This document shows, piece after piece, positions 10,060-20,556 of a stretch of DNA of 64,000 nucleotides. The notes under the pieces were generated by a model. That model was not told the DNA's origin and did not search any database. It saw nothing but the letters and a program-made list of their open reading frames with translations. How positions within the stretch are numbered: the first letter of the stretch is position 1; each line of letters begins with the position of its first letter. Both the position numbers and the translations under genes were made by a program. The DNA comes from Bacteroidales bacterium (lineage in GTDB: Bacteria; Bacteroidota; Bacteroidia; Bacteroidales; UBA1402). Location: the NCBI GenBank assembly GCA_017380635.1, contig JAFODP010000010.1, positions 1 through 64,000 on the forward strand, given 5' to 3'.

Positions 10060-10458
10060 TTAATAAACGAAACACAAAACTTCACCACCGAGCTTCATTT
10101 CCTTAGCTTCCTTGTCGGTCATAACACCTTTAGAGGTAGAAAGGATAGCGATACCCAAACCGTTCAAAACGCGGGGCATTTCACGGTAGCCAACGTATTT
10201 ACGAAGACCGGGAGTAGAAACGCGAGTCAAAGATTTGATGGCGTTAACTTTAGTAACGGGGTCGTATTTCAAAGCAATCTTGATGTTACCTTGAGGGCCA
10301 ACCTCATCTTCGAACTTGTAGTTCAAGATATAACCCTTCTGAAAAAGGATCTTAGTGATTTCCTTCTTCAAGTTTGACGCGGGAACTTCTACTACGCGAT
10401 GATTAGCCATAATAGCGTTCCTCAATCTTGTCAGATAATCTGCAATAGGATCTGTCAT
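10060..10458 (-). CDS. rpsH: 30S ribosomal protein S8
   Basis: 132 residues. Central-domain 16S rRNA binder, starting MTDPIADYLTRLRNAI and ending with the conserved STSKGVMTDKEAKEMKLGG. In E. coli S8 is the repressor of the spc operon. The 70-base gap upstream of this gene holds a perfect palindrome (10480-10493). Confidence 0.98.
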   Translation of the reverse strand: MTDPIADYLTRLRNAIMANHRVVEVPASNLKKEITKILFQKGYILNYKFEDEVGPQGNIKIALKYDPVTKVNAIKSLTRVSTPGLRKYVGYREMPRVLNGLGIAILSTSKGVMTDKEAKEMKLGGEVLCFVY

Positions 10459-10479
10459 AATAATTTGAATTTAAATTGA

Positions 10480-10493
10480 TCCGGACGTCCGGA
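10480..10493. repeat. Perfect 14-base palindrome between rpsN and rpsH
   Basis: TCCGGACGTCCGGA is an exact palindrome in the 70-base rpsN-rpsH gap, flanked by TTGA and CAAT. As RNA it can fold into a five-pair GC-rich stem with an ACGT loop, without a T tract, so it is not a normal terminator. A ribosomal-protein or processing site is possible but unproven. Confidence 0.6.
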
Positions 10494-10528
10494 CAATATT
10501 TAATTAACACTAAAAAAATTATTTCTGC

Positions 10529-10798
10529 TTACCAGCTAGCTTTCTTTACACCCGGAATAAGACCCTGTGATGCCATTTCACGGAATTGAATACGTGAAAT
10601 ACCAAATTGTCTGATGTATCCCTTAGGACGACCGGTCATTTTGCAACGGTTGTGGATACGAGTCGGACAAGAGTTCTTGGGGAGGTCTTGCAATGCTTCG
10701 TAATTACCTTCAGCCTTGAGTTGTTTTCTCTTTTCAGCATACTTGGCAATCAGTTTTGCACGTCTTACCTCACGGGCTTTCATTGATTCTTTTGCCAT
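10529..10798 (-). CDS. rpsN: 30S ribosomal protein S14 (zinc-free form)
   Basis: 89 residues. The long S14 form with only two cysteines (CPTRIHNRC) instead of the four of the 61-residue zinc form. Conserved end [20 protein letters not shown] and the C-terminal KKASW. Lies between rplE and rpsH. Confidence 0.97.
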   Translation of the reverse strand: MAKESMKAREVRRAKLIAKYAEKRKQLKAEGNYEALQDLPKNSCPTRIHNRCKMTGRPKGYIRQFGISRIQFREMASQGLIPGVKKASW

Positions 10799-10815
10799 AA
10801 CTATATTCTATTTAA

Positions 10816-11358
10816 TTATTTCTTGAAAGGCAAACCGAATTCTCTCAGCAAGGCAAAGCCTTCTTCGTCGGTGTTAGCGCTGGTTACAAAAGTAATGTTC
10901 ATACCCAACAGACGATCGATGTTATCGATGTTGATTTCGGGGAAGATAATCTGTTCCTGGATACCCAAGGTATAGTTACCACGGCCGTCCATTCTGCTTT
11001 CAATACCCTTGAAGTCGCGGATACGGGGCAAAGCCACGCGTACGAGTCTTTCGAGGAATTCATACATTTGTTCGCGACGGAGAGTTACCATCACACCTAC
11101 AGGCATTTTCTTACGCAACTTGAAGTTAGCGATGTCTTTGCGAGAGATGGTAGCTACAGCTTTCTGACCGGTAATAGCAGTCATTTCAGCGATAGCAGTG
11201 TCGATGATTTTCTTGTCGGCAACGGCAATACCCAAACCCTGGTTGATAACGATCTTTTTCAACTTAGGTGCCTGCATAACCGTATGATAGCCAAATTCTT
11301 TGACTAACAATGGAACGATGCGATCCTTGTAATCTTGTTTGAGACTTGCAGTATTCAT
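10816..11358 (-). CDS. rplE: 50S ribosomal protein L5
   Basis: 180 residues. Binds 5S rRNA and contacts the P-site tRNA. Typical [13 protein letters not shown] near residue 30 and the C-terminal [17 protein letters not shown]. The start codon overlaps the rplX stop by one base (TAATG) and is preceded by a purine-rich GGGGAGGAGATTAAA, suggesting translational coupling. Confidence 0.98.
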   Translation of the reverse strand: MNTASLKQDYKDRIVPLLVKEFGYHTVMQAPKLKKIVINQGLGIAVADKKIIDTAIAEMTAITGQKAVATISRKDIANFKLRKKMPVGVMVTLRREQMYEFLERLVRVALPRIRDFKGIESRMDGRGNYTLGIQEQIIFPEINIDNIDRLLGMNITFVTSANTDEEGFALLREFGLPFKK

Positions 11359-11678
11359 TATTTAATCTCCTCCCCTGAAATTTTGGAAATACGAACTAAT
11401 TTACCTTCTTCATTACGAACGCGGCCAATACGAGTGGGCTTTCCAGTTTTAGGATCAACGGGATTCAAGTTCGAAATATGAATAGGAGCTTCTTGTTTCA
11501 AGATACCGCCCTGAGGGTTCTTGGCATTAGGCTTGGTGTGTTTAGAAACCAAGTTAATACCTTCTACGATAGCACGCTGCTTGCTTACTTGAACAGACAA
11601 AACACGACCAGTCTTGCCCTTATCTTCGCCGGCGTTTACATAAACGGTATCACCTTTTTTAATATGTAACTTACTCAT
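11358..11678 (-). CDS. rplX: 50S ribosomal protein L24
   Basis: 106 residues. Assembly initiator that binds domain I of 23S rRNA. The KOW motif is at the start ([20 protein letters not shown]). The stop codon shares a base with the rplE start. Confidence 0.97.
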   Translation of the reverse strand: MSKLHIKKGDTVYVNAGEDKGKTGRVLSVQVSKQRAIVEGINLVSKHTKPNAKNPQGGILKQEAPIHISNLNPVDPKTGKPTRIGRVRNEEGKLVRISKISGEEIK

Positions 11679-11698
11679 AATTGTTTGTTTGCTAATTA

Positions 11699-12064
11699 TT
11701 AAAGTACTTCCGGAGCCAAAGATACGATCTTCATGTTGGTGGCACGAAGTTCACGAGCAACCGGACCAAAGATACGGCTACCACGGATTTCGTTCGAGTT
11801 GTTCAACATTACACATGCGTTATCGTCGAAACGGATGTAAGAACCATCAGGTCTTTTGATTTCCTTCTTGGTACGAACAACGATGGCTTTCGACACAACA
11901 CCTTTCTTGATGTCACTGGATGGGATAACTTTCTTTACCGCTACCACGATAATATCCCCAACAGTTGCATAGCGCTTGCCGGTACCGCCCAAAACGCGGA
12001 TACACAAAACTTCCTTAGCGCCACTGTTGTCGGCTACATTCAGCCTAGTTTCTGTCTGTATCAT
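11699..12064 (-). CDS. rplN: 50S ribosomal protein L14
   Basis: 121 residues. Intersubunit-face protein with the signature [20 protein letters not shown] at the start and [13 protein letters not shown] near the end. Two bases separate its start from the rpsQ stop. Confidence 0.98.
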   Translation of the reverse strand: MIQTETRLNVADNSGAKEVLCIRVLGGTGKRYATVGDIIVVAVKKVIPSSDIKKGVVSKAIVVRTKKEIKRPDGSYIRFDDNACVMLNNSNEIRGSRIFGPVARELRATNMKIVSLAPEVL

Positions 12065-12066
12065 AA

Positions 12067-12321
12067 TTACTTAGCTCTTTCAACGATTTCAACTAATCTC
12101 CATCTTTTGGTTTTGCTCAACGGACGGGTTTCCATAATTTTTACGGTGTCACCCACGTTGCATTCATTCTTTTCGTCTTGAGCATAGTACTTTTTAGTCT
12201 TGCTGACGAACTTGTGGTAGATAGGGTGTTTTTCTTTGAACTGGGCAGCTACCACGATGGTCTTGTCGCCCTTGTTGCTAACAACAACGCCCTGTCTTTC
12301 TTTTCTTAAATTTCTTTCCAT
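12067..12321 (-). CDS. rpsQ: 30S ribosomal protein S17
   Basis: 84 residues from the Met of [21 protein letters not shown] longer in-frame start would overlap rpmC and add 13 residues absent from the family, so the inner ATG is chosen. OB-fold 16S rRNA binder; [20 protein letters not shown] is the family signature. Confidence 0.96.
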   Translation of the reverse strand: MERNLRKERQGVVVSNKGDKTIVVAAQFKEKHPIYHKFVSKTKKYYAQDEKNECNVGDTVKIMETRPLSKTKRWRLVEIVERAK

Positions 12322-12328
12322 CAGACTA

Positions 12329-12532
12329 TTAATTAGCTTGTTCTTGATTACTTCTTTCATTTACGACGGTCTTCAAACGTGCAATAAGTCTACGAGTATC
12401 CTTAATTTGCATGGGATTGTCCAGCGGAGAGATACTGTGTTGAAGTTCCAAAGTGCTCAAGCGAGCTGTCTCAGCATCGATACGTTCCAAGAGTTCCTTG
12501 GTCGTCAATTCTCTAACTTCTTTGATCTTCAT
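12329..12532 (-). CDS. rpmC: 50S ribosomal protein L29
   Basis: 67 residues forming two long helices at the exit-tunnel rim, near where trigger factor and SRP dock. Starts [19 protein letters not shown]; the [16 protein letters not shown] segment is typical. Lies between rplP and rpsQ with gaps of five and seven bases. Confidence 0.96.
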   Translation of the reverse strand: MKIKEVRELTTKELLERIDAETARLSTLELQHSISPLDNPMQIKDTRRLIARLKTVVNERSNQEQAN

Positions 12533-12537
12533 AAGGC

Positions 12538-12969
12538 TTATACATTTTGAGTTTCATCATAATCTCGTCTCACAACGAATTTAGTTTTAACGGGCAACTT
12601 CTGAGCAGCCAAACGCAATGCTTCTTTTGCCACTTCGAAGGATACACCTTCTACTTCAATGAGAATTCTACCGGGAGTAACAGGAGCAACATAGCCTTCT
12701 ACGCTACCCTTACCTTTACCCATACGTACTTCAGCAGGCTTCTTGGTGAAAGGCTTATCCGGGAAAATACGAATCCAAATTTGTCCTTGACGTTGCATAT
12801 AACGGGTTACAGCAATACGAGCAGCTTCAATCTGAGGAGCTGTGATCCATTTGCATTCCAAGGTCTTAATTCCAAAAGAACCGAACGCCAATTGGTTACC
12901 ACGCTGAGCATTACCTCTCATGCGGCCCTTTTGCGGTCTTCTGAATTTTGTTCTTTTCGGTTGTAACAT
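12538..12969 (-). CDS. rplP: 50S ribosomal protein L16
   Basis: 143 residues. Organises the A-site region of 23S rRNA. Start [20 protein letters not shown] and the core [20 protein letters not shown] match the family closely. Confidence 0.98.
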   Translation of the reverse strand: MLQPKRTKFRRPQKGRMRGNAQRGNQLAFGSFGIKTLECKWITAPQIEAARIAVTRYMQRQGQIWIRIFPDKPFTKKPAEVRMGKGKGSVEGYVAPVTPGRILIEVEGVSFEVAKEALRLAAQKLPVKTKFVVRRDYDETQNV

Positions 12970-12983
12970 CTTTTGATTATACG

Positions 12984-13727
12984 TTAACGGTTATTATTAT
13001 TTTTTTTCTTACGGAAGCCTCTACGGTCGTCACGACGTTCGCCAGCGTTGTTACCACGACTATTGTCCTTGGCAGCAGCAAACTGGGGAGCCAAATCTAC
13101 CTTACCGTAAACTTCACCACGGCAGATCCACACCTTGATACCGATCAAACCAACTTTCGTCAAAGCTTCGGTCTGAGCGTAGTCGATATCAGCACGGAAA
13201 GTGTGCAGAGGAGTACGACCTTCCTTAATCATTTCTGAACGAGCCATTTCAGCACCGTTCAAACGACCTGATACAAGCACCTTGATACCTTCAGCACCCA
13301 TGCGCATGGTAGAGGCAACAGCCATCTTCACTGCACGACGGTATGCGATCTTGCCTTCAATCTGGCGAGCGATATTATTGGCAACGATAACGGCATCCAA
13401 TTCAGGACGCTTGATTTCGAAGATATTGATTTGAACATCCTTATCGGTGATCTTCTTCAATTCTTCTTTCAGTTTGTCAACTTCTTGACCGCCTTTACCG
13501 ATGATGATACCAGGACGAGCTGTGCAAACAGTGATAGTCACCAACTTCAAAGTACGTTCAATCACAATACGAGATACACTTGCCTTAGCCAAACGGGCGT
13601 TCAGGTACTTGCGGATTTTGCTATCTTCCAACAAGGTATCTCCATAGTTATCACCACCATACCAGTTGGAATCCCAACCTTTGATGATACCCAAGCGGTT
13701 AGCTACTGGATTAACTTTCTGTCCCAT
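12984..13727 (-). CDS. rpsC: 30S ribosomal protein S3
   Basis: 247 residues. The KH type-2 domain (about 38-107, with [11 protein letters not shown]) and the C-terminal S3 domain ([20 protein letters not shown]) are present. The last ~27 residues are an Asn/Arg/Lys-rich disordered tail. Part of the mRNA-entry helicase site. Precedes rplP in the operon. Confidence 0.98.
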   Translation of the reverse strand: MGQKVNPVANRLGIIKGWDSNWYGGDNYGDTLLEDSKIRKYLNARLAKASVSRIVIERTLKLVTITVCTARPGIIIGKGGQEVDKLKEELKKITDKDVQINIFEIKRPELDAVIVANNIARQIEGKIAYRRAVKMAVASTMRMGAEGIKVLVSGRLNGAEMARSEMIKEGRTPLHTFRADIDYAQTEALTKVGLIGIKVWICRGEVYGKVDLAPQFAAAKDNSRGNNAGERRDDRRGFRKKKNNNNR

Positions 13728-13734
13728 TTAGTTA

Positions 13735-14160
13735 TTAGTTTTGTTCGTTAGTATTGTTGTTAACTTCTTTCTTGATTGAATCGATAGCCAAATATACATG
13801 GTTAGAACGCTTGCGGATTCTGTAACCTCTACCTTGAGGAGCAGGACGAAGTCTCTTCAACATCATAGCTGAATCAACTTTGATTTCGCTTACGTACAAT
13901 TCACCGGCTTCGGCTTTACGTTCGTTCTTTTGTTCCCAGTTTGAGATAGCGGAACGAAGCAATTTTTCCAAGCGGGCAGCAGCTTCTTTGTTAGAGAATT
14001 TCAGCATACCCAGCGCGAGAAATACTTCTTTACCGCGGATCATGTCGGCAACAAGACGCATTTTGCGAGGCGATGTGGGAACACCGTTCAACTTAGCAAA
14101 ATACATCGACTTCAAGGCTTCTTTTCTTGCGTCTGCTGCTAATCTTTTTCTTGCACCCAT
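13735..14160 (-). CDS. rplV: 50S ribosomal protein L22
   Basis: 141 residues. Its beta hairpin lines the exit tunnel ([20 protein letters not shown]) at the site where macrolide-resistance changes arise. The last ~15 residues are an Asn-rich tail. It starts 15 bases after rpsS. Confidence 0.97.
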   Translation of the reverse strand: MGARKRLAADARKEALKSMYFAKLNGVPTSPRKMRLVADMIRGKEVFLALGMLKFSNKEAAARLEKLLRSAISNWEQKNERKAEAGELYVSEIKVDSAMMLKRLRPAPQGRGYRIRKRSNHVYLAIDSIKKEVNNNTNEQN

Positions 14161-14175
14161 AGTTTATTTCTTTTT

Positions 14176-14442
14176 TTATTTTCTATTTCCACTATGGCCT
14201 CTGAAAGTACGCGTAGGAGAAAATTCACCTAATTTGTGACCGACCATATTTTCGGTGATATACACCGGAATAAATTTATTTCCATTGTGAACCGCGATGG
14301 TGTGACCTACGAAATCGGGAGAGATCATAGAAGCACGTGACCAGGTCTTCACTACAGACTTCTTGCCAGACTCATTCATGGCGAGAATTCTCTTTTCCAA
14401 TCTGGTGCTGATAAACGGTCCTTTCTTTAATGAACGACTCAT
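14176..14442 (-). CDS. rpsS: 30S ribosomal protein S19
   Basis: 88 residues. Head protein next to S13. Start [18 protein letters not shown] and the signature [16 protein letters not shown] are typical. Confidence 0.98.
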   Translation of the reverse strand: MSRSLKKGPFISTRLEKRILAMNESGKKSVVKTWSRASMISPDFVGHTIAVHNGNKFIPVYITENMVGHKLGEFSPTRTFRGHSGNRK

Positions 14443-14457
14443 AATATTACTGCTTTA

Positions 14458-15282
14458 TTATTTTTTTCTTCTTTCAATAATATACTTGTTAGACAGTTTC
14501 TTAGGAGCTCTAGTTCTCAAGCCCTTAGCCAACAAGCCTTTACGTGATCTAGGATGTCCACCTGATGCGCGGCCTTCACCACCACCCATGGGGTGATCAA
14601 CCGGGTTCATAACAACACCACGGTTTCTGGGGCGACGACCCAACCATCTTGAACGACCAGCCTTACCTGAGCTTTCCAAACCGTGGTCGGCGTTACCTAC
14701 GCTACCAACAGTGGCCATACAGGTAGAAAGAATCTTACGAATTTCGCCTGAAGGCATACGCAAGATGGCATAATCGCCTTCTTTTGATACCAATTGAGCG
14801 AAAGTACCGGCCGAACGTACCATTTTGGCACCCTGACCAGGACGCAGTTCGATATTATGAATGACGGTACCTACAGGAATGTTCTTGAGGGGAAGAGCGT
14901 TACCAACTTCGGGAGCTGCATTTTCGCCAGACATTACAACCTGACCAACTTGCAAACCATCGGGAGCCAGCATATATGCTTTTTCACCATCAGCATAGAA
15001 CAACAAAGCGATACGAGCCGTACGGTTAGGATCGTATTCGATTGTTTTTACTGTTGCGGGAACACCATATTTAGTTCTCTTGAAGTCAATGAAACGGAAT
15101 TTTCTCTTGTGACCGCCACCGATATAGCGCATGGTCATCTTACCAGTGTGGTTACGACCACCTGATTTTCTCATTCCGTAAACAAGAGATTTCTCCGGTG
15201 CAGATGCAGTGATATTTTCGAAAGCACCGATAACTTTATGTCTCTGCCCTGGTGTTGTGGGCTTAAATTTACGTACTGCCAT
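14458..15282 (-). CDS. rplB: 50S ribosomal protein L2
   Basis: 274 residues. Needed for subunit joining and peptidyl transfer. OB domain about 40-120, SH3-like domain about 125-200, and the universal [19 protein letters not shown] near residue 220 including the conserved histidine. The basic tail [14 protein letters not shown] ends the protein. Confidence 0.98.
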   Translation of the reverse strand: MAVRKFKPTTPGQRHKVIGAFENITASAPEKSLVYGMRKSGGRNHTGKMTMRYIGGGHKRKFRFIDFKRTKYGVPATVKTIEYDPNRTARIALLFYADGEKAYMLAPDGLQVGQVVMSGENAAPEVGNALPLKNIPVGTVIHNIELRPGQGAKMVRSAGTFAQLVSKEGDYAILRMPSGEIRKILSTCMATVGSVGNADHGLESSGKAGRSRWLGRRPRNRGVVMNPVDHPMGGGEGRASGGHPRSRKGLLAKGLRTRAPKKLSNKYIIERRKK

Positions 15283-15287
15283 TTTAT

Positions 15288-15578
15288 TTAGATATTGCTA
15301 TAAAAATCAATAACATCGCCTTCTTTCAAGGTTACAATAGCCTTTTTGAAAGCAGCTGTCTTTCCTTTAATCATACCGCTACGAGTATAACGACTCTTGT
15401 TTTTAGGACGATAATTAGCAGTATTAACGTCAACAACGGTTACATTATACAATTTTTCAATTTCGCGAGCGATTTCAATTTTGTTTGCACCGGGTTGCAC
15501 GCGGAAACCATAACGAGCCATCTTTTCAGAGATAGCTGTCATCTTTTCAGTTACGATAGGTTTAATAATAATTCCCAT
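15288..15578 (-). CDS. rplW: 50S ribosomal protein L23
   Basis: 96 residues from the Met of [20 protein letters not shown]. An in-frame ATG seven codons upstream overlaps rplD, while AAGGAGAACAAAACA lies before the chosen ATG. Exit-tunnel docking protein for trigger factor and SRP. Confidence 0.96.
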   Translation of the reverse strand: MGIIIKPIVTEKMTAISEKMARYGFRVQPGANKIEIAREIEKLYNVTVVDVNTANYRPKNKSRYTRSGMIKGKTAAFKKAIVTLKEGDVIDFYSNI

Positions 15579-15591
15579 TGTTTTGTTCTCC

Positions 15592-16221
15592 TTATGCATT
15601 TAAAACGTTTTCAATACCGGCAACAGAGCCTTCCATAAACACGATACAATTTGCTACCATGATCTTGTATGTATCTAATTCAGAAACAGTTACAACTTCA
15701 ACCTTGGGCAAATTACGAGCCGACAAATATACGTTTTTATTTTGTTCTGACAAAACCAAAACTACCTTTTTTTCAGGGAGTTGCAAATTGTTCATCAAAG
15801 CTACGAAATCCTTGGTCTTAGGAGCTTCGAATTGGAAGTCTTCTACTACCTTGATAGCGCTGTCTTGCATCTTGTAAGTCAAAGCAGATTTACGAGCAAG
15901 AGCTTTTACTTTCTTGTTCAACTTAAAGCTGTAATCGCGGGGAACAGGACCGAATACGCGACCACCACCCACCATAAGAGGAGAGTTGATATCACCATGA
16001 CGAGCACCGCCACCACCTTTCTGACGACCCAATTTCTTGGTAGAGCCAGAAATTTCACTACGTTCTTTCGATTTATGAGTACCCTGACGGCTGTTAGCCA
16101 AATGTTGCTTAACGGCCAAATACAATACGTGATCGTTGGGCTCAATAGCAAATACGGAATCACTCAATGCGATCTTTCTTCCGGTATCTTCTCCTTTGAT
16201 ATTATATACACTCAGTTCCAT
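15592..16221 (-). CDS. rplD: 50S ribosomal protein L4
   Basis: 209 residues. The extended loop that lines the exit tunnel is visible as [20 protein letters not shown] around residue 70. In E. coli L4 also represses the S10 operon; here a structured gap lies two genes upstream (16892-16948). One base separates its start from rplC. Confidence 0.98.
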   Translation of the reverse strand: MELSVYNIKGEDTGRKIALSDSVFAIEPNDHVLYLAVKQHLANSRQGTHKSKERSEISGSTKKLGRQKGGGGARHGDINSPLMVGGGRVFGPVPRDYSFKLNKKVKALARKSALTYKMQDSAIKVVEDFQFEAPKTKDFVALMNNLQLPEKKVVLVLSEQNKNVYLSARNLPKVEVVTVSELDTYKIMVANCIVFMEGSVAGIENVLNA

Positions 16222-16222
16222 A

Positions 16223-16843
16223 TTACTTCTCGATAATAACGATTGAACCTTTAGCTCCTGGAACAGAACCCTTGATCAAAACCAAATTGTGTTCAGGAAT
16301 TACTTTAATAACCTTCAAGTTTTGAACGGTTACACGTTCGCCACCAGTACGTCCGGCCATACGCATACCCTTGAATACGCGAGAGGGCCATGAAGATGCA
16401 CCCAAAGAACCCGGGTGACGAAGACGGTTGTGCTGACCGTGGGTCTGACCGCCTACACCTTGGAAACCATGACGTTTAACAACGCCCTGGAAACCCTTAC
16501 CTTTAGAGGTACCAACTACGTTTACATTGTCGTTTTCAACAAACAACTGATCTGCGGTGAATACATCACCTGCTTTGGTTTCTTCTGCGAAACCTTCGAA
16601 CTCAACCAGATGTCTTTGAGGAGCTACACCAGCCTTGTCAAAGTGACCTTTTTCAGCCTTGTTGGTGTGTTTTGCAGTCTTTTCCTGAAAACCCAACTGA
16701 ATTGCTGAATAACCGTCTGTTTCAACGGTCTTAACCTGTGTAACTACGCAAGGACCGGCTTCAATTACAGTGCATGGAATGTTTTTTCCATCGGCACTGA
16801 AGACAGAAGTCATACCGACTTTCTTTCCAATTAATCCTGGCAT
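16223..16843 (-). CDS. rplC: 50S ribosomal protein L3
   Basis: 206 residues. Reaches towards the peptidyl transferase centre; the loop GHQNRL-type segment appears as [20 protein letters not shown]. Contains [13 protein letters not shown] near the end. It is preceded by an unusually long 106-base gap with a hairpin. Confidence 0.98.
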   Translation of the reverse strand: MPGLIGKKVGMTSVFSADGKNIPCTVIEAGPCVVTQVKTVETDGYSAIQLGFQEKTAKHTNKAEKGHFDKAGVAPQRHLVEFEGFAEETKAGDVFTADQLFVENDNVNVVGTSKGKGFQGVVKRHGFQGVGGQTHGQHNRLRHPGSLGASSWPSRVFKGMRMAGRTGGERVTVQNLKVIKVIPEHNLVLIKGSVPGAKGSIVIIEK

Positions 16844-16891
16844 TTCTACTATTGTTTAAAAAATAAATGAATAAAAAGTTCTAACTCATAA

Positions 16892-16948
16892 AATAAAAGC
16901 ATCAGTGGCAAGACGCGCTTTGCAGCACATCTCGCCATTGCTTTTATT
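16892..16948 (-). promoter_or_regulatory. Imperfect hairpin between rpsJ and rplC (candidate attenuator)
   Basis: AATAAAAGC (16892-16900) pairs exactly with GCTTTTATT (16940-16948); inside, TGGC pairs with GCCA. It begins right after the rpsJ stop codon and is followed on the minus strand by TTATGAG and, further on, ACTTTTTATTC. Most gaps in this operon are 2-30 bases, this one 106. Partial termination, processing or protein-controlled attenuation are all possible. Confidence 0.6.
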
Positions 16949-16949
16949 A

Positions 16950-17255
16950 TCAAACCTTGATTTCTACTTCAACACCGCTGGGCAATTCAAGTTTCATCAA
17001 AGCATCAACCGTCTTTGAACCTGAGTTGTAAATGTCGATCAAACGCTTGTAAGAAGACAATTCAAATTGTTCACGAGACTTCTTGTTAACGAAGGTCGAA
17101 CGGTTAACAGTGAAGATACGTTTGTGAGTAGGAAGAGGAATTGGACCGCTTACCACAGCACCGGTAGCCTTCACAGTCTTAACGATCTTTTCAGCAGACT
17201 TGTCTACCAAGTTGTGATCGTAAGATTTCAATTTAATTCTGATTTTCTGGCTCAT
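16950..17255 (-). CDS. rpsJ: 30S ribosomal protein S10 / NusE
   Basis: 101 residues. Head protein that also acts as antitermination factor NusE. Start [20 protein letters not shown] and core [17 protein letters not shown] are typical. It follows fusA by 51 bases; tuf, found between them in many other bacteria, is absent. A 6-pair hairpin (17275-17304) fills part of that gap. Confidence 0.98.
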   Translation of the reverse strand: MSQKIRIKLKSYDHNLVDKSAEKIVKTVKATGAVVSGPIPLPTHKRIFTVNRSTFVNKKSREQFELSSYKRLIDIYNSGSKTVDALMKLELPSGVEVEIKV

Positions 17256-17306
17256 AATTTGTTATTGTTAATTTCGAATCCGTAGAGCTATTTTCACTGA
17301 TTCGGG

Positions 17307-19418
17307 TTAGATTAATTCTACTCTACCGTTGCGTTCTTTCAAGACTTCGCGAGCCAAGTTAGCGCTTACGGCTGCATATTCAAGGAATTCCATGCTGCTA
17401 GTGGCACGACCTGAAGAAATGGTACGCAAAGCGGTCACATAACCGAAGGTTTCTGCCAAAGGCACGTTAGCCTTAACTACACGAGCACCTGAGCGGTTGG
17501 TATCCATACCGTTTACCATACCACGACGGCGGTTCAAGTCGCCGATTACATCACCCATGCTTTCTTCGGGAGTGATAACTTCGAGCTTCATGATAGGTTC
17601 GAGCAATGCGGGCTTAGCCTTTTCACAAGCATGCTTGAATGCTTGAATAGCACAGATTTCGAATGACAAAGCATCTGAGTCAACTGCGTGGTAAGAACCA
17701 TCGAGCAAGGTAACCTTCAAGCTATCCAGAGGATAACCGGCCAATACACCGTTTTCCATAGCAGCCTTGAAACCTTTTTCTACAGAAGGAATGAATTCAG
17801 TAGGAACGTTACCACCCTTCACTTCGCTGGTGAACTGCAAACCGGTAACACCGGGATCGGCAGGACCAACTTTAACGATGATATCAGCGAACTTACCGCG
17901 ACCACCAGATTGTTTCTTGTAAACTTCACGCAACTGAACTTCTTGAGTGATAGCTTCCTTGTAAGAAACCTGAGGCTTACCTTGGTTACATTCAACCTTG
18001 AATTCACGACGCAGACGGTCGATAATGATATCCAAGTGCAACTCACCCATACCACTAATTACGGTCTGACCAGACTGTTCGTCGGTGTGAACGGTAAAGG
18101 TGGGGTCTTCTTCGGCCAACTTAGCCAAACCATTATCAAGCTTATCCAAGTCTTTCTGAGTCTTAGGTTCAACTGCGATACCGATAACGGGTGCAGGGAA
18201 GTCCATAGATTCGAGAACGATTTGGTTGTTTTCGTCGCAAAGCGTATCACCAGTACGGATATCCTTCACACCTACGATAGCACAGATATCGCCGGCACCA
18301 ATTTGGTCAACAGGATTCTGCTTGTTAGAGTGCATTTGGAAAATACGAGAGATACGTTCTTTCTTGCCTGAGCGAGTATTGAATACATAGCTACCAGCGC
18401 TCAACATACCGGCATATACACGAACGAAGCACAAACGACCTACATAGGGGTCGGTAGCGATCTTGAACGCCAAAGCGGTCAGAGGTTCTTTTTCGTCGGG
18501 CTTGCGAGAAACTTCTTCGTCGGTTCTGGGGTTAACACCGGTGATTGCTTCCGTATCCAGAGGACAAGGCAAGTAAGCACAAACGGCATCCAAGAGAGGC
18601 TGAACACCTTTGTTCTTGAAAGAAGTACCACAAACAACGGGTTGCATAGCCTGAGCCAAAGTAGCCTTACGGATAGCATTGTGAATTTCATCTTCGGTGA
18701 TGGTTGAAGGATCGTCAAAGAATTTTTCCATCAAAACATCGTCGAATTCGGCTACTTGTTCCAACATCTTGTCACGCCATTCTTGAGCTTCATCCAACAT
18801 TTCTGCGGGAATTTCTTCTGCAGAGTAGTCAGCACCCATAGATTCATCGTGCCAATAGAGGGCCTTCATTCTGATAAGGTCGACAACACCACGGAATGAT
18901 TCCTGAGCACCGATAGGAATTTGAATAGGACAAGGGTTAGCTTTCAACACTGATCTCATCTGAGAAACTACAGAATAGAAATCAGCACCTGAACGGTCCA
19001 TCTTGTTTACATAACCAACACGAGGAACGTTGTATTTATCAGCTTGTCTCCAAACGGTTTCAGACTGAGGTTCAACACCACCTACAGCACAGAATACAGC
19101 AACGGCACCGTCCAATACACGCAAAGAACGTTCTACCTCAACGGTAAAGTCAACGTGTCCCGGAGTGTCAATCAAGTTAATTTTGTACTTCTTATCAGCA
19201 TAGTTCCAATAGGTAGTGGTAGCAGCAGAGGTAATGGTAATACCACGTTCCTGTTCCTGCTCCATCCAGTCCATCGTTGCTGAACCATCGTGAGTTTCAC
19301 CAATCTTATGGGTCAAACCGGTGTAGAAAAGAATACGTTCTGAAGTAGTAGTCTTTCCGGCATCGATATGGGCCATAATACCGATGTTTCTCGTCTGATG
19401 CAAATCTGCTTTAGCCAT
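17307..19418 (-). CDS. fusA: Elongation factor G
   Basis: 703 residues, close to the usual EF-G length. GTPase that drives tRNA-mRNA translocation. G1 AHIDAGKTT (about 16-24), switch [12 protein letters not shown]3 DTPGHVDF and G4 NKMD are intact; domain IV carries VSYKEAI and the C-terminal domain [15 protein letters not shown]. No truncation or unusual insert seen. It lies between rpsG and rpsJ. Confidence 0.98.
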   Translation of the reverse strand: MAKADLHQTRNIGIMAHIDAGKTTTSERILFYTGLTHKIGETHDGSATMDWMEQEQERGITITSAATTTYWNYADKKYKINLIDTPGHVDFTVEVERSLRVLDGAVAVFCAVGGVEPQSETVWRQADKYNVPRVGYVNKMDRSGADFYSVVSQMRSVLKANPCPIQIPIGAQESFRGVVDLIRMKALYWHDESMGADYSAEEIPAEMLDEAQEWRDKMLEQVAEFDDVLMEKFFDDPSTITEDEIHNAIRKATLAQAMQPVVCGTSFKNKGVQPLLDAVCAYLPCPLDTEAITGVNPRTDEEVSRKPDEKEPLTALAFKIATDPYVGRLCFVRVYAGMLSAGSYVFNTRSGKKERISRIFQMHSNKQNPVDQIGAGDICAIVGVKDIRTGDTLCDENNQIVLESMDFPAPVIGIAVEPKTQKDLDKLDNGLAKLAEEDPTFTVHTDEQSGQTVISGMGELHLDIIIDRLRREFKVECNQGKPQVSYKEAITQEVQLREVYKKQSGGRGKFADIIVKVGPADPGVTGLQFTSEVKGGNVPTEFIPSVEKGFKAAMENGVLAGYPLDSLKVTLLDGSYHAVDSDALSFEICAIQAFKHACEKAKPALLEPIMKLEVITPEESMGDVIGDLNRRRGMVNGMDTNRSGARVVKANVPLAETFGYVTALRTISSGRATSSMEFLEYAAVSANLAREVLKERNGRVELI

Positions 19419-19439
19419 ATATCAATTATCTTACTTTTA

Positions 19440-19916
19440 TTAGAAACGGAAATGAGCAAATGCACGGTTAGCTTCAGCCATACGATGCATATCTTCTTTA
19501 CGCTTGAATGCACCACCTTGGTTGTTGTAAGCGTCCATAATTTCGGCAGCCAACTTGTCGGCCATAGTCTTACCACCACGCTTGCGGGCAAACAGAATAA
19601 CATTTTTCATTGAAATAGATTCCTTACGATCCGGGCGGATTTCAGTAGGAACTTGGAAGGTAGCACCACCAATACGGCGAGATTTTACTTCGACTTGAGG
19701 AGTAATGTTGTCGAGAGCAATCTTCCAGATTTCGAGAGGAGATTTTTCTTCGTTAGCCATTTTGGTTTTAACGATATCCAAGGCAGCATAGAAAATTTCG
19801 AAAGAAATGTTCTTCTTGCCATCATACATCAAATGGTTAACAAACTTAGTGACTTTAGTGTCATTAAAAACGGGATCTGGCAATACCAGACGTTTTTTAG
19901 GCTTTGCTTTTCTCAT
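19440..19916 (-). CDS. rpsG: 30S ribosomal protein S7
   Basis: 158 residues. Nucleates 30S head assembly. Start [20 protein letters not shown] and end [16 protein letters not shown] match the Bacteroidota family. In E. coli S7 represses its own translation by binding the rpsL-rpsG gap; here that gap is 127 bases and can fold (19942-20006). Confidence 0.98.
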   Translation of the reverse strand: MRKAKPKKRLVLPDPVFNDTKVTKFVNHLMYDGKKNISFEIFYAALDIVKTKMANEEKSPLEIWKIALDNITPQVEVKSRRIGGATFQVPTEIRPDRKESISMKNVILFARKRGGKTMADKLAAEIMDAYNNQGGAFKRKEDMHRMAEANRAFAHFRF

Positions 19917-19941
19917 TGTTGAAAAAAATTTGTTTTTGTTT

Positions 19942-20006
19942 GGTTGTTACGAGCTTCAACGTCCTCGCTTGGACATTTACTCAACCGTCGGAATTAAAAC
20001 AATTCC
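19942..20006 (-). promoter_or_regulatory. Structured rpsL-rpsG gap, candidate S7 control site
   Basis: The 127-base gap contains nested pairing: GGTTG (19942-19946) with CAACC (19982-19986) enclosing a GTCC/GGAC hairpin (19961-19974), and a separate GGAATT/AATTCC hairpin (19990-20006). Placement matches the E. coli S7 translational operator, but sequence similarity to it was not established. Confidence 0.45.
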
Positions 20007-20043
20007 TACAAGACCAATACTAAAACTTGGTTAATTACTTGTT

Positions 20044-20433
20044 TTACTTTTTAGCTGCACCAGCTTTAGGACGCTTAGCACCATATTTTGAACGTCTCTG
20101 GGTACGAGAAGCCACACCAGCGGTATCCAAAGTACCACGAACGATGTGATAACGTACACCGGGAAGGTCTTTAACACGACCACCACGAATCAAAACGATA
20201 GAGTGTTCTTGCAAGTTGTGGCCTTCACCAGGGATGTAGCAGTTTACTTCCTTAGAGTTGGTCAAACGAACACGTGCTACTTTACGCATAGCTGAATTAG
20301 GCTTTTTCGGGGTAGTTGTGTAAACACGCACACAAACACCACGTCTTTGAGGGCAAGAATCCAGGGCAGGAGCTTTGCTCTTGTCAACCAAACTGGTTCT
20401 ACCTTTTCTTACTAATTGCTGAATTGTAGGCAT
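20044..20433 (-). CDS. rpsL: 30S ribosomal protein S12
   Basis: 129 residues. Decoding-centre protein. Both residues linked to streptomycin resistance are the wild-type lysines (TPKKPNSA, equivalent to K43, and [12 protein letters not shown], equivalent to K88), and the conserved [13 protein letters not shown] is intact. First gene of the superoperon, about 90 bases downstream of its promoter. Confidence 0.98.
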   Translation of the reverse strand: MPTIQQLVRKGRTSLVDKSKAPALDSCPQRRGVCVRVYTTTPKKPNSAMRKVARVRLTNSKEVNCYIPGEGHNLQEHSIVLIRGGRVKDLPGVRYHIVRGTLDTAGVASRTQRRSKYGAKRPKAGAAKK

Positions 20434-20524
20434 TTTACTGTTTTTAGTTCTTAAAAAAATTTATATAATTTAATGTTGATTTCCCTTCGATTTCAAACAT
20501 TTCCACTCTCTACAAAATGGCCCG

Positions 20525-20556
20525 CAAAGATAGAAAGTCTTTTCAATTCAAGCAAA
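20525..20556 (-). promoter_or_regulatory. Promoter of the str-S10-spc-alpha superoperon
   Basis: TTTG (20553-20556), a 20-base spacer and TATCTTTG (20525-20532) on the minus strand give a textbook Bacteroidota promoter. Start of transcription would be near 20518, leaving a leader of about 85 bases before rpsL. No second promoter of comparable quality was seen inside the 18-kb operon. Confidence 0.85.
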
